DNA from: Spirochaetota bacterium
GTDB taxonomy: Bacteria; Spirochaetota; UBA4802; UB4802
NCBI GenBank assembly: GCA_029907515.1
Contig: JARYLT010000010.1
Span: 1 to 55,122 of the forward strand
Length of the DNA: 55,122 bases
Direction: 5' to 3'
Each line of letters begins with the position of its first letter. Within the stretch, counting starts at the first letter, position 1. The translations under genes were made by a program, and so were the position numbers. The notes below the pieces were generated by a model that was not told the origin of the DNA, searched no databases, and saw only the letters and a list, made by a program, of their open reading frames with translations. Shown one piece after another: positions 45,833-54,943 of this stretch.

Positions 45833-46423
45833 TTATCTACTATCTTTTTGAATAACTTTATCAATTAATCCATACTCTACGGCTTCCTGGGCATCCATAA
45901 AATAATCCCTGTCCACATCTTTTTCAATTTTTTCTATAGGCTGTTTGGTATGGATGGCATATATTTCATTCAACTTTGACTTAATTTTCAGGATTTCCTT
46001 TGCATGAATAGCAATGTCAGAGGCCTGCCCCTGAAAGCCACCCATTGGCTGATGAATCATTATACGCGAATTTGGCAGTGCAGAACGTTTTCCCGGTGCA
46101 CCCGCTGCCAGTAGCAGTGAAGCCATTGAAGCTGCCTGCCCCAGGCATATAGTTGCAACGTCAGGCTTAACATATTGCATGGTATCATAAATAGCCAGAC
46201 CAGATGTTACAATGCCTCCTGGTGAGTTAATATATACATAAATATCCTTGTCAGGGTCTTCTGCTTCCAGAAATAACAACTGAGCTATAACTAAACTTGC
46301 TACATGGTCATCAATTGCATCTCCAATGAAAATGATACGATCCTTTAATAAACGGGAATATATATCATATGCCCGCTCACCACGTGCTGTTTGTTCTACA
46401 ACAATTGGTACAAGATAGCTCAT
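45833..46423 (-). CDS. clpP: ATP-dependent Clp protease proteolytic subunit
   Basis: Serine protease barrel that degrades proteins unfolded by ClpX. 196 residues; catalytic Ser99 (GQAASMAS) and His124 (IMIHQPMGG), with the Asp in DRDYFM near 173. The first residues ([24 protein letters not shown]) are the conserved processed N terminus. GAGGT lies 7 bases before ATG 46423. Downstream partner of tig and upstream of clpX. Confidence 0.98.
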   Translation of the reverse strand: MSYLVPIVVEQTARGERAYDIYSRLLKDRIIFIGDAIDDHVASLVIAQLLFLEAEDPDKDIYVYINSPGGIVTSGLAIYDTMQYVKPDVATICLGQAASMASLLLAAGAPGKRSALPNSRIMIHQPMGGFQGQASDIAIHAKEILKIKSKLNEIYAIHTKQPIEKIEKDVDRDYFMDAQEAVEYGLIDKVIQKDSR

Positions 46424-46518
46424 GAAATTACCTCAACAAATTTATAAATTTCTAAATAACCATACATATAGTGTAGCATCTGTTCCCGTAACTTCTATAA
46501 TTTGTTATGAATGCCTAT

Positions 46519-47862
46519 TCACTTCTTCTGAGTAATATATTCCTGAAAAGTTACAGGCTTAAGCATCTTAATATCTGCATTCTGATAAATAAAATCATAT
46601 GCTGTATCCAGTATTAAATCACCTTCAATTTCATCCCTGTTCCCTTTTTCCTCAATCACTTTTACGACTTCTTCTTCTGTAACGCCATTTTGTTCAGCTA
46701 TTGATTTGATGAATTTCTGGAACTGTTCTTCAGAAACTTTAAGCTGCTCAAGTTCGGCAATCTTTGTTAACACCAGTGCATTTTTAATATTGCGCTGAGC
46801 TTCATCCATAATAGATTTCGATAGCTCTTCAGGATTAATCCCAAAAATTGAAGCAAATTCATTGATATCTTTGCCAACATTGCCAAATCGTGACTGCAAT
46901 CTCCTGAAAATAGCGTACATCTCTTTTTGTATCAAGGATTGAGGTATGTCAAATTTACTGTTTTCAACAATCTTTGTCAGTATATCATTCTTTGCCTGAT
47001 TCAGTGTCTGCTCTTTTGCATAGGTTTCCAGATTTTCCCTGATTCGGGTCTTCAACTCCTCAAGAGAATTGTATTCTCCCACACTTTTAGCAAATTCATC
47101 ATTGAGTTCAGGTAACTGTCGCTCAAAAATCTCTTCAACCTTCACCAGATACGTTACCTTTTGCCCCTTGAGATCTTCCACTTCATAATCTTTGGGGTAT
47201 TTAACTTTAATTTCTTTCTCTTCACCTTTTTTCATCCCAATAATATCATCATCAATAGCCCATGATTCTTTGCTCTTCCCAACAACAAGGCTGTGCGAGG
47301 TAAAGGCAGTTGCATCTATCTCCTCTGTTGATTTATCATCAATGCGCTTCATTTTAATTGTTACCTGATCACCTTTAGCTACCTTGGCATCTTCACCTTC
47401 TTTTTTGGTTACTGTTGCCATCCGTTCACGCATTGATTCTATTTCATAATCAACATCTTCATCGGTTACTTTTACTGATTTTTGCTCAACATGAATGCTT
47501 TTATAATTGCCAAGCTCAATAGTTGGCGGTATATCAAATTCTACTATAAAAGAAAAAGGCTTTCCTTTTTCAAGGTCTTTAAAATCAAATACAGGCTGGC
47601 TTACCGGTGTATAGCCCTTCTGTTCAATGGCTTCAATATACGCAGACCGCACAATATTTTCGGCAGCTTCACCTGTAACAAATTCAGCATATTTTTTTTC
47701 AACTAAATCAAGCGGCGCTTTCCCAACCCTGAAGCCCTTAATTTCAGCCTTCTTCTGAACATTTTTTAAAACCTTTTCATATTCAGCATCAACACGGTCA
47801 TTAGGTATTTCAATATCAAGACGTATCCGTGCATTTTCAAGTTTTGACTCTTTAATTTCCAA
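46519..47862 (-). CDS. tig: trigger factor chaperone
   Basis: Ribosome-bound chaperone with peptidyl-prolyl isomerase activity. 447 residues: the N-terminal ribosome-docking domain contains GFRVGKAPLDLVEKKY, the signature GFRxGKxP; a PPIase domain follows (about 150-240) and then the helical C-terminal arms. The start is TTG 47862, chosen because AGGAG lies 8 bases upstream (revcomp of 47871-47875) and no ATG is nearby. First gene of the proteostasis cluster. Confidence 0.96.
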   Translation of the reverse strand: MEIKESKLENARIRLDIEIPNDRVDAEYEKVLKNVQKKAEIKGFRVGKAPLDLVEKKYAEFVTGEAAENIVRSAYIEAIEQKGYTPVSQPVFDFKDLEKGKPFSFIVEFDIPPTIELGNYKSIHVEQKSVKVTDEDVDYEIESMRERMATVTKKEGEDAKVAKGDQVTIKMKRIDDKSTEEIDATAFTSHSLVVGKSKESWAIDDDIIGMKKGEEKEIKVKYPKDYEVEDLKGQKVTYLVKVEEIFERQLPELNDEFAKSVGEYNSLEELKTRIRENLETYAKEQTLNQAKNDILTKIVENSKFDIPQSLIQKEMYAIFRRLQSRFGNVGKDINEFASIFGINPEELSKSIMDEAQRNIKNALVLTKIAELEQLKVSEEQFQKFIKSIAEQNGVTEEEVVKVIEEKGNRDEIEGDLILDTAYDFIYQNADIKMLKPVTFQEYITQKK

Positions 47863-48007
47863 GGTTGACTCTCCTAATTATATATTAAAATATTATATAG
47901 TAAATTCATTACCAGATAAAATGAAGAAGGGGTACTTTACGTTAATCAAAAAGGTCTGATACATCAATTTTTCATGAAAAGACCATGAAATATACAAATT
48001 ATGTACT

Positions 48008-48016
48008 ATTATAGCA
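48008..48016 (-). promoter_or_regulatory. extended -10 promoter for the tig-clpP-clpX-lon cluster
   Basis: The minus strand reads TGCTATAAT at 48016-48008, a perfect extended -10 element, about 145 bases before the tig TTG start. No -35 hexamer is clear. The sequence between it and tig holds no gene. Confidence 0.45.
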
Positions 48017-48098
48017 CAATTTTGAGTTAACTATAGAATAAACGATTGATTTTTTGTATATTTAATTTTACCATACATACCGTCAAATACTTTTTTAA

Positions 48099-48110
48099 GC
48101 GATAGTTATT
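48099..48110 (-). repeat. copy of the dispersed motif beside the tRNA-cluster terminator
   Basis: GCGATAGTTATT, 11 of 12 bases of the core. It lies 4 bases left of the A-run end of the tRNA terminator, in the same kind of position as the pair near pgk. Confidence 0.5.
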
Positions 48111-48113
48111 AAT

Positions 48114-48140
48114 AAAAAAAGCTGCTTGTAATTAAGCAGC
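48114..48140 (-). terminator. rho-independent terminator of the Lys-Leu-Gly tRNA cluster
   Basis: On the minus strand, GCTGCTT and AAGCAGC (48140-48134 and 48127-48121) form a 7-base stem with a 6-base loop followed directly by seven T (48120-48114). It lies 14 bases past tRNA-Gly(GCC). Confidence 0.9.
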
Positions 48141-48153
48141 CTTTTAAAAAATG

Positions 48154-48225
48154 AGCGGGAAACGGGATTTGAACCCGCGACCTCAACCTTGGCAAGGTTG
48201 CACTCTACCGCTGAGTTATTCCCGC
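48154..48225 (-). tRNA. tRNA-Gly (GCC)
   Basis: Minus strand: acceptor GCGGGAA/TTCCCGC, anticodon stem CAACC/GGTTG with loop TTGCCAA, anticodon GCC. Discriminator T; no encoded CCA. Third gene of the Lys-Leu-Gly cluster in the direction of transcription. Confidence 0.96.
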
Positions 48226-48229
48226 CTAT

Positions 48230-48311
48230 TGCGAGCGAAGGGACTTGAACCCCCACACCCTAAGGTACTAGATCCTAAGTCTAGCGCGTCTACCAGTTCC
48301 GCCACGCTCGC
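48230..48311 (-). tRNA. tRNA-Leu (UAG)
   Basis: Minus strand, class II tRNA with a long variable arm. Acceptor GCGAGCG/CGCTCGC, anticodon stem CTAGA/TCTAG with loop CTTAGGA, anticodon TAG. Discriminator A. Only 4 bases separate it from tRNA-Gly(GCC). Confidence 0.96.
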
Positions 48312-48379
48312 ATACTAAAATACAATATCAAAAAATCAAGCAATTTTTTCAAGCTAAATTTGATTTGCGTAGCGGAAAT

Positions 48380-48452
48380 TGGGTTGCCCGAGACTCGAAC
48401 TCGGAACCATCTGATTAAGAGTCAGGTGCTCTACCAGTTGAGCTAGCAACCC
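48380..48452 (-). tRNA. tRNA-Lys (CUU)
   Basis: Minus strand: acceptor GGGTTGC/GCAACCC with D arm GCTC..GAGC. The anticodon loop CTCTTAA gives anticodon CTT. The outermost anticodon-stem pair is a C27-A43 mismatch; the other four pairs are standard. Discriminator A. Confidence 0.93.
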
Positions 48453-48516
48453 CTCTTTCAAATACTTAAACCTGACTTTAGTTAATCAAAAAATAATTTA
48501 AAATAACGATTTTTCC

Positions 48517-48543
48517 ATATTAAATTATGTAATTATGTGTCAA
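48517..48543 (-). promoter_or_regulatory. possible promoter for the tRNA cluster
   Basis: A perfect TTGACA (48543-48538 on the minus strand) is followed after 15 bases by TAATAT (48522-48517), about 65 bases before tRNA-Lys. The spacer is short, so strength is uncertain. Confidence 0.4.
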
Positions 48544-48636
48544 GTTCTTTTTAAAGCAATTATAAAAATAATAGGTTAAAACAGTAATTACTATAAAAAA
48601 TAGCTCTTTAGCTATAATTTCTAAAAAAATTTCATG

Positions 48637-51600
48637 TTAATTACTTATTGCAGCAATAATTTGTTTTAATTCTTCAAAACAATATGGTTTGGGTAATATC
48701 CCATTAAAGCCATAATCTTTATAATTAGACATAACAGGATCATTTGAATACCCACTGGAAACTATTACTTTAAATTCGTTGTCAAATTTGCGAATCTGTG
48801 TTATAGTATCTTTACCACCTTTTTTACCTGGTATAGTTAAATCCATAATGGCAAATGAATAATGCTGGTCTGATTCTTTTGCCACTAAATATTTTTTATA
48901 GGCTTCATCGCCATCACAGGCTATATCCACTTCATAACCCAATTCCTCTAACATCGTGCGTAAAATAAACTGAATATTTTCATCATCCTCCAGAACCAGT
49001 ACTCTACCTTTTCCAATAAATGAGATTTCATTACCATTTTCATCTATCGTTTCAACTTTTTTTTCAGTTGCTTTAAGATATATATCAAAACATGTGCCTT
49101 TACCTGGTTGTGAATCAACAAATATATAGCCACCATGTTGTTTAATGATTGAATAAACTACCGTCAATCCCAAGCCAGTGCCATGTGGTTTAGTAGTGTA
49201 ATATGGGTCAAAAATCTTTTCAATATTTTCATTTTGTATTCCCGGGCCGTTATCCTCAATTGATATTCTTATATATTTATCATTACCAATAATAGCTTTA
49301 ATGGGATCATCTTCATTAACATTTAATGCATAAACTTTCAACAGACCATGATCATTCATAGCTTCCCGAGCATTAATTACTATATTCTGAATAACCTGGC
49401 TGATTTGCCCTTCATCCACCTCTACATTATAGAGATTATCATCTATGATAAACTTAGATTCTATACCAGAACCACGCAATACAAAAGTAACTATGTCTTT
49501 TAACATAGCACTTAAAGAAGTAACCTTCTTTACCGGAGCACCTCCTTTTGCAAACGTCAGTAATTGCTGCGTGAGCTCTTTTGCTTTAAATGACGCTTTT
49601 TCAGCATCATTAATATGCTGATACAATTCTGATGACGCATTCATTCTAGTTTTTATTAAAGAAAGATTACCTACAATTGAGGTAAGTATATTATTAAAAT
49701 CATGAGCAATGCCTGCTGCCAGAAGCCCAACGGATTCTAATTTTGAAGTCCGTGCAATATGCTCCTCTATTATTTTCTTTTGCGTTATATCGCGTAAAAC
49801 AACGATTGTTCCTGTAATACTATTCATCTGGTCTTTTAATGGCAGGATATATAATTCAATGTTATAGGAAACATTACCAACATGCAGAATACATTCATTT
49901 GAAATTGATTTTTGCTGTAATATTTCAATTATAGTATTAAAAGTAAAATTAACTGGTTGCTTACAATCCAAATCAAGGATAGATATAATATCTTTTCCTA
50001 TGAGTTCATCGTATTCTTTATTCAGGAGATTACAGGTTGCATTATTTACCAGTAGTATTACCGCTGATCTATCAGTTACTATAACAGCATCATTAATGGA
50101 CTCAAGTACCCGGTTAAAACGTTCTTTTTCTTCAAATAACTGGATATTGCGAAGTGTTAGTTCTTCTTTTGTTTTTATTAAATCATTATTAATTTTTTGT
50201 AATTCTTTATACTGTTCATATATAATCTGTGCACTTCGTTTCAACTGAGTAATATCAATAATTGAGCTAATAACAAACGTTTCCCCTGAAGAAACAAAAA
50301 CATCAGAGTTAATAATACAATCTTTTAATAATCCATTCTTGGTTTTAAACGTTACATGGAAATCTTTAACTTTTTCATTTGTCCTTAGAGTATGAATATA
50401 ATTCTGCAACTCTTCTTTATCAGCAAATATATTTAATTCAAATATTGACCTGCCAATGGATTCCTCAGGCACATAGCCAAATGTTTGGCATGCTGCTTCG
50501 TTAACTTCTCGGTAAACTCCATCTCTAAATGTATTTATAGTCATTGGAATAGGGCTTGAATAAAATGCTTTATAAAACTTTTCTTCAGAGGTTTTTAACT
50601 CCAGTTCAATTTTTTTGCGTATGCTTATATCTGAAGCTGAGCCTAAAATGGCAATACGGCCATTGTACATTATTGTAGCTACATTAAAATCAATCCACTT
50701 TACTATATTATTTTTTGTTATTATTCTTGCCTCGTACCTGTTTATTATATCTTCACCGCGCTGGCGAGCATCTGCACGTAATCTGGCAGCCTCAACATCA
50801 TCGGGATGAACAAAATAATAAAAAGGCTTGCTAATAATTTCTTCTTCAGAGTATTCAAGGATATGTGCAGTTTCTGGATTAATCCACTGCAAAATGTCAT
50901 CCTGAATAATAAATATTGCAGTTAATACAGAATTTGCCAATGTTTTAAATTTTTCTTCACTTTCTATTAGTTTTATTTCAGATAATTTTTTTTCATGAAT
51001 ATCAGTACCAACACCTGAAAGGCCTAAAAAATTACCCTGCTCATCATAATGTGATTGTGATATTGTAAGAACATACCTGTATAAACCATCTTTTGTAATT
51101 AAGCGGTATTCCAATGGTTCAATAATTCTTTTTTTAACCCTTTCATAACTTTCCAATACCATTGGTAAATCTTCAGGAAATATAAATTCAGTGAAAGATT
51201 TACCAATCATTTCAGAAGGGTAAAACCCAATAAAATTTTTTATGTTTGAACTTACATAACGAATAATCCCATCTTTATCAACCTGGTATACTATATCATG
51301 AAACGGGCTTATTTTAACATCATCAAATTGTGAATGTGCTATTAAACTTTTAATTAAAAATCTATCTATAATAACACCAACCTGTTGCCCAATGGCTTCA
51401 AGTAAAGAGTGAATAGTTTCAGGAATTTTATTTGTAGAATGTGAACCTATATTAATAGCACCAATAATAGAATCATGAAATAGTATTGGAATTGTAGCTA
51501 CTGCCTGTATTCCTTCGGCCTTTCTGAAGTCTTCATCTGATAAAGCCATTGCGGTATAATCAATATACTGCGGTTGACCTTTCATTATAAGCTGATAGTT

Positions 51601-52146
51601 CCAGCTATCGGGAGTATATTTGGAGGCTTTTTCTAAAAAGGTTGTATTAACTCCTTTTGCAAAGGTAAGGTTAAGTTCCTGGGTTAATGGATCAATTATA
51701 TATATTCCACCACAATCCATCCCTGTGACTCGTAATGTTGTATCTAAAATATAGTTAAATACATCAGCAAAATGGTCGGCATCTTCATCAAAGACTTGTA
51801 ACTGATACAAATCTTCATATATTTTTTTCATTATATGAGGAATCTTCTGGTTAAATTTAGGTACAATTAACAATACATCACGTTTATTAAACTTTATTTT
51901 ATGTAGTGAGAAACTGTAGGGAATTTGTTTATCGGGAACATCGATTATTATTGTTGGATTATCGTTTGTCAACCTTTCAAAGTAGTTACGTATATCATCA
52001 CCAACTATCGAATATGGAAATATTTCTTTTATATTTTTATTAACATATGATGAATTATTAGAATCGATTATGTGTAAGGAATTATCGACAATAACAAAAT
52101 CACAATTAGCAAATTGCAAAATATCAAAAACAAACGAGGTGTCCAT
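48637..52146 (-). CDS. hybrid PAS/GAF sensor histidine kinase with C-terminal receiver
   Basis: 1169 residues, probably cytoplasmic. In order: a PAS-like N terminus (about 1-110), GAF (about 115-270), three PAS domains with PAC segments (about 285-395, 400-515 and 520-640), a coiled linker, a fourth PAS (about 675-795), a histidine phosphoacceptor domain with GIAHDFNN (His815), an HATPase domain (NIVINAREAM, EDNGPGI, GTGLGLT) and a receiver (about 1037-1165) with phosphoacceptor Asp1102 and Lys1153. It belongs to the HDFNN group, whose receiver usually passes phosphate on to a separate output. It starts 3 bases after the stop of the transglutaminase-like gene. Confidence 0.92.
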   Translation of the reverse strand: MDTSFVFDILQFANCDFVIVDNSLHIIDSNNSSYVNKNIKEIFPYSIVGDDIRNYFERLTNDNPTIIIDVPDKQIPYSFSLHKIKFNKRDVLLIVPKFNQKIPHIMKKIYEDLYQLQVFDEDADHFADVFNYILDTTLRVTGMDCGGIYIIDPLTQELNLTFAKGVNTTFLEKASKYTPDSWNYQLIMKGQPQYIDYTAMALSDEDFRKAEGIQAVATIPILFHDSIIGAINIGSHSTNKIPETIHSLLEAIGQQVGVIIDRFLIKSLIAHSQFDDVKISPFHDIVYQVDKDGIIRYVSSNIKNFIGFYPSEMIGKSFTEFIFPEDLPMVLESYERVKKRIIEPLEYRLITKDGLYRYVLTISQSHYDEQGNFLGLSGVGTDIHEKKLSEIKLIESEEKFKTLANSVLTAIFIIQDDILQWINPETAHILEYSEEEIISKPFYYFVHPDDVEAARLRADARQRGEDIINRYEARIITKNNIVKWIDFNVATIMYNGRIAILGSASDISIRKKIELELKTSEEKFYKAFYSSPIPMTINTFRDGVYREVNEAACQTFGYVPEESIGRSIFELNIFADKEELQNYIHTLRTNEKVKDFHVTFKTKNGLLKDCIINSDVFVSSGETFVISSIIDITQLKRSAQIIYEQYKELQKINNDLIKTKEELTLRNIQLFEEKERFNRVLESINDAVIVTDRSAVILLVNNATCNLLNKEYDELIGKDIISILDLDCKQPVNFTFNTIIEILQQKSISNECILHVGNVSYNIELYILPLKDQMNSITGTIVVLRDITQKKIIEEHIARTSKLESVGLLAAGIAHDFNNILTSIVGNLSLIKTRMNASSELYQHINDAEKASFKAKELTQQLLTFAKGGAPVKKVTSLSAMLKDIVTFVLRGSGIESKFIIDDNLYNVEVDEGQISQVIQNIVINAREAMNDHGLLKVYALNVNEDDPIKAIIGNDKYIRISIEDNGPGIQNENIEKIFDPYYTTKPHGTGLGLTVVYSIIKQHGGYIFVDSQPGKGTCFDIYLKATEKKVETIDENGNEISFIGKGRVLVLEDDENIQFILRTMLEELGYEVDIACDGDEAYKKYLVAKESDQHYSFAIMDLTIPGKKGGKDTITQIRKFDNEFKVIVSSGYSNDPVMSNYKDYGFNGILPKPYCFEELKQIIAAISN

Positions 52147-52149
52147 AGG

Positions 52150-52842
52150 CTATTTTACAATTTCTTCCGTTTCAAAGTTTCGGCTGGCAAAATCCTTTTC
52201 AAAAAGAGCAATCCACAACTCAACTCGTTCTTTACCGTAACACTCCTTCCATGCTTCAAGTATCGTTTCAACAGGTATATCCGCAAAACTGCCGTGATAC
52301 TCTATATATTCCATATATTGCTTCTTTTCAGTGTTATACTCAGGGAAAATTGCATCATCCACACCATTAAAATCAATAGGTGATATTTTATGGAGCAGGC
52401 ATAATTCTTTATTGAAGGCTGGTGTTGCTTTTACCCATTTTCCGTTTAAATAAAACTCAGTAAAACCATGATACACAAATATATTACTTCCCAATGTTTC
52501 CAGAAGTTGCTTTGTTGCTATATGATTTTTAACGGTTGCAAAGCCTACTCTGCTAGGGATATTGCAGGCACGGCCTAAAGCACATAATAATGAAGCTTTT
52601 GACACACAGTATCCACGCTTGCGGTTCAGTACAAAACTGCCTCTATAATGTTCAGGCTTATAAAACGGAGAATACGGATCATATTTGATATCATCACGGA
52701 CAGCATAAAAAAGCTTTACTGCCTTTTTAACAGCATCGGTTTCATTGCTAATAATAGTGCGAGCGTAGTCAAGAACGTCAGGGCTATCGCTATCAATGCA
52801 TTGTGTTGGCGTAAGATATTTTTCCAATTGCTTTTCAGTCAT
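52150..52842 (-). CDS. transglutaminase-like (papain-fold) protein
   Basis: 230 residues in the transglutaminase-like superfamily, whose members are usually cysteine peptidases or amide-bond enzymes. Catalytic Cys79 lies in RGYCVSKASL and His125 in VYHGFTEFYL. The third residue is not the usual Asp: the W-V-x-x-D position reads Thr140 (WVKATPAF), as in a known subset of the family. No signal peptide is present. It appears to be cotranscribed with the hybrid kinase and has its own TTGACA/TTTAAT promoter. The substrate is unknown. Confidence 0.85.
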   Translation of the reverse strand: MTEKQLEKYLTPTQCIDSDSPDVLDYARTIISNETDAVKKAVKLFYAVRDDIKYDPYSPFYKPEHYRGSFVLNRKRGYCVSKASLLCALGRACNIPSRVGFATVKNHIATKQLLETLGSNIFVYHGFTEFYLNGKWVKATPAFNKELCLLHKISPIDFNGVDDAIFPEYNTEKKQYMEYIEYHGSFADIPVETILEAWKECYGKERVELWIALFEKDFASRNFETEEIVK

Positions 52843-52927
52843 ATAAGTAGTATATGGTTATAAATTTAGGTAATAGTATAAATAGTATAGTCCAAATCAT
52901 GTTTCCTTCAATAATTAATCCTAATAT

Positions 52928-52956
52928 ATTAAAAATGATTTTATTGTTGATGTCAA
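52928..52956 (-). promoter_or_regulatory. promoter for the transglutaminase-hybrid kinase pair
   Basis: The minus strand carries TTGACA (52956-52951), 17 bases and TTTAAT (52933-52928), about 85 bases before the transglutaminase start. Confidence 0.5.
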
Positions 52957-52973
52957 ACAATTATTAATTTTGA

Positions 52974-53612
52974 CTATAGACAATACACTGCAATAAACTC
53001 ATTAAAATACTTATATCCCCAAATCTGTTTTTTCAACTTTAACGTACACTCTGCAAGCATATCGTAAAACCTGTTTTCAGCACAGGCAATCATATCCCCA
53101 ATAAAAACTACAGTATGCCCCCCAGCATATTTATAAGCCTGTAATGCCTCTAAAGCCATGGTACTTTGTGGCTGAGGCCAGCATAAAAAGAGTGTCCGTT
53201 CTGGATACTGTCCTGCTTCCAGTGCATCACCTTTTTGAACATCGTACCATTGTTCATCAAACCACACATTATCTGAGTGATTAACAAACGGATATTGAGC
53301 ATCATCTGGGGGATATTTATCAAATGCAACCACATCAGCACCCACCTGCTTCAGCATATAAGCCCAGTATCCATTGCCTGCACCTATTTCAATTATGGGC
53401 GATAGTTCCTGTATAAGAGACAGTACCTGAAAGGTTGGTACTGCAAATGCATACTTTTTTATCAGTTCATAGCGCAAGTTCCAGTACTGGTATTCATCCA
53501 GGTGCTTATCTTTATACTGTAGTATTTCTTGTAAATAAGGGTTATGGATAGTGAAGTCTAATTCATCGGGAATATAGCGGAATATATCATATTCACTGAA
53601 AGTGTTTTGCAT
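52974..53612 (-). CDS. class I methyltransferase-like protein, unknown substrate
   Basis: 212 residues. IIEIGAGNGYWAYML (about 72-86) is a SAM-binding motif I, followed by VVAFDKYPPDD, a GDAL block and LFLCWPQP in place of motif IV. The rest is consistent with the Rossmann methyltransferase fold, though catalysis is unproven. It lies 20 bases after tRNA-Arg on the same strand and may be read from the tRNA promoter. A copy of the dispersed motif (53393-53411, 11/12) lies in the codons for Gln-Glu-Leu-Ser-Pro-Ile just before motif I. No ribosome site precedes ATG 53612. Confidence 0.78.
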   Translation of the reverse strand: MQNTFSEYDIFRYIPDELDFTIHNPYLQEILQYKDKHLDEYQYWNLRYELIKKYAFAVPTFQVLSLIQELSPIIEIGAGNGYWAYMLKQVGADVVAFDKYPPDDAQYPFVNHSDNVWFDEQWYDVQKGDALEAGQYPERTLFLCWPQPQSTMALEALQAYKYAGGHTVVFIGDMIACAENRFYDMLAECTLKLKKQIWGYKYFNEFIAVYCL

Positions 53613-53632
53613 GGTGAATATACTGTATGGTG

Positions 53633-53706
<74 letters not shown>

Positions 53707-53722
53707 GAGTATAATAAAAATG

Positions 53723-53795
53723 GGTGGATGACGGGGCTCGAACCCGCAACAACTGGATCCACAGTCCAGGGCTCTACCATTGAGCTACATCCACC
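53723..53795 (-). tRNA. tRNA-His (GUG)
   Basis: Minus strand: acceptor GTGGATG/CATCCAC, with a G at position -1 (base 53795) opposite discriminator C, the identity element of tRNA-His. The anticodon loop CTGTGGA gives anticodon GTG. Transcribed ahead of tRNA-Arg. Confidence 0.96.
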
Positions 53796-53847
53796 ATAAC
53801 TATCTGACAAATCAACTATAATTAGGAATGACAATACTCAACATGTA

Positions 53848-53876
53848 ATTATAGTGTCAATTATATTTCAACTCAA
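53848..53876 (-). promoter_or_regulatory. promoter for the His-Arg tRNA pair
   Basis: The minus strand reads TTGAGT (53876-53871), a 17-base spacer and a perfect TATAAT (53853-53848), about 53 bases before tRNA-His. Confidence 0.55.
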
Positions 53877-53906
53877 AATTTTTTCAATTTAACGTAATAA
53901 ATACTA

Positions 53907-54941
53907 CTATTTTCGCTGCCATCTGAAAAGAAGCGAACCTGATAATAAAAATATAGCAGATACCACAATCAAATACAATAACTGATAGCGTATATCAAAT
54001 AGTGTGGCACCTTCATTCATCACCATACGTGCACTTTCCACTATAGGTGTAAGCGGCAAAAGCTGGGATACCTTCTGTACCCAGGGACGTGCCCCCTCCA
54101 GTGAAAACCACACCTCTGATAGAAACATCATGGGCCAGGTAATAATATTAATTAACCCATCAGCAAACTCCTGGCTGTCACTTCGACAAGCAATCAGTAA
54201 ACCCAACGAAATCATACAGAACCCACCCAGTGCAAAAACTACAAACAGCGTAAATAACGAACCCTTACACTGAAATCCATACAACAAAACAGTTCCAATA
54301 TACACAACAATTGTTGTTGCAAGCATTACAAACATACGCGACAATATCTGAGCTGTTAAAAATTCAAATGGTCTTACAGGTGCAACACTGAATCGTTTTA
54401 ATATGCCGTTTTTTCTATACATTACCAGGACATAACCTACACCATACAATGAGTTAAACATTGCATTCATTCCTAAAATGCCAGGAAAAAGCCATTCAAC
54501 ATAGCGAATTCCTCTACCCTTAAATGAATGTTTAGAAAAGAATGTAGTAGTTGTACCTGCGCCTTTCAATAGTTGTTCTGCTATATACCCATTGGGTGAT
54601 GAATCATTGATAAAATACGTATTATGCTCAGGATCCAGCAACATGTCTATTTTAAATTTTTGTAAACTATCAACAGCTTTTTCCTTAGATGAAAACTCAA
54701 TAAAATCTATATACTTTAATTTTAAAAACTCATTGAATTGTTTATTACTTATAATCGTAATTTCATTATTCAACGGCTTAACCACACCAACTTTGAGTAC
54801 TGGCGATGATTCGCTTCTGAACACAACACTGAAACCAATAATAATCAAAAGCGGGAAAATAATATTCCACCCAAGAGCTGACCTGTCGCGGTAAAATTCT
54901 TTTGTACGTGCAATAAATATTGTCCATATCCTGTATAGCAT
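53907..54941 (-). CDS. ABC-2 type exporter permease
   Basis: 344 residues with one N-terminal membrane segment (about 25-42), an extracytoplasmic domain (about 45-150) and five more segments in the C-terminal half, the layout of DrrB/YhfS/YadH-type ABC-2 permeases. The amphipathic coupling segment PVRPFEFLTAQILSRM before the second helix is visible. AAGGG 7 bases upstream of ATG 54941 is a good site, and the gene starts 2 bases after the ATPase stop, so the two form an export system. The substrate (drug, lipid or polysaccharide) cannot be told. Confidence 0.9.
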   Translation of the reverse strand: MLYRIWTIFIARTKEFYRDRSALGWNIIFPLLIIIGFSVVFRSESSPVLKVGVVKPLNNEITIISNKQFNEFLKLKYIDFIEFSSKEKAVDSLQKFKIDMLLDPEHNTYFINDSSPNGYIAEQLLKGAGTTTTFFSKHSFKGRGIRYVEWLFPGILGMNAMFNSLYGVGYVLVMYRKNGILKRFSVAPVRPFEFLTAQILSRMFVMLATTIVVYIGTVLLYGFQCKGSLFTLFVVFALGGFCMISLGLLIACRSDSQEFADGLINIITWPMMFLSEVWFSLEGARPWVQKVSQLLPLTPIVESARMVMNEGATLFDIRYQLLYLIVVSAIFLLSGSLLFRWQRK

Positions 54942-54943
54942 TG

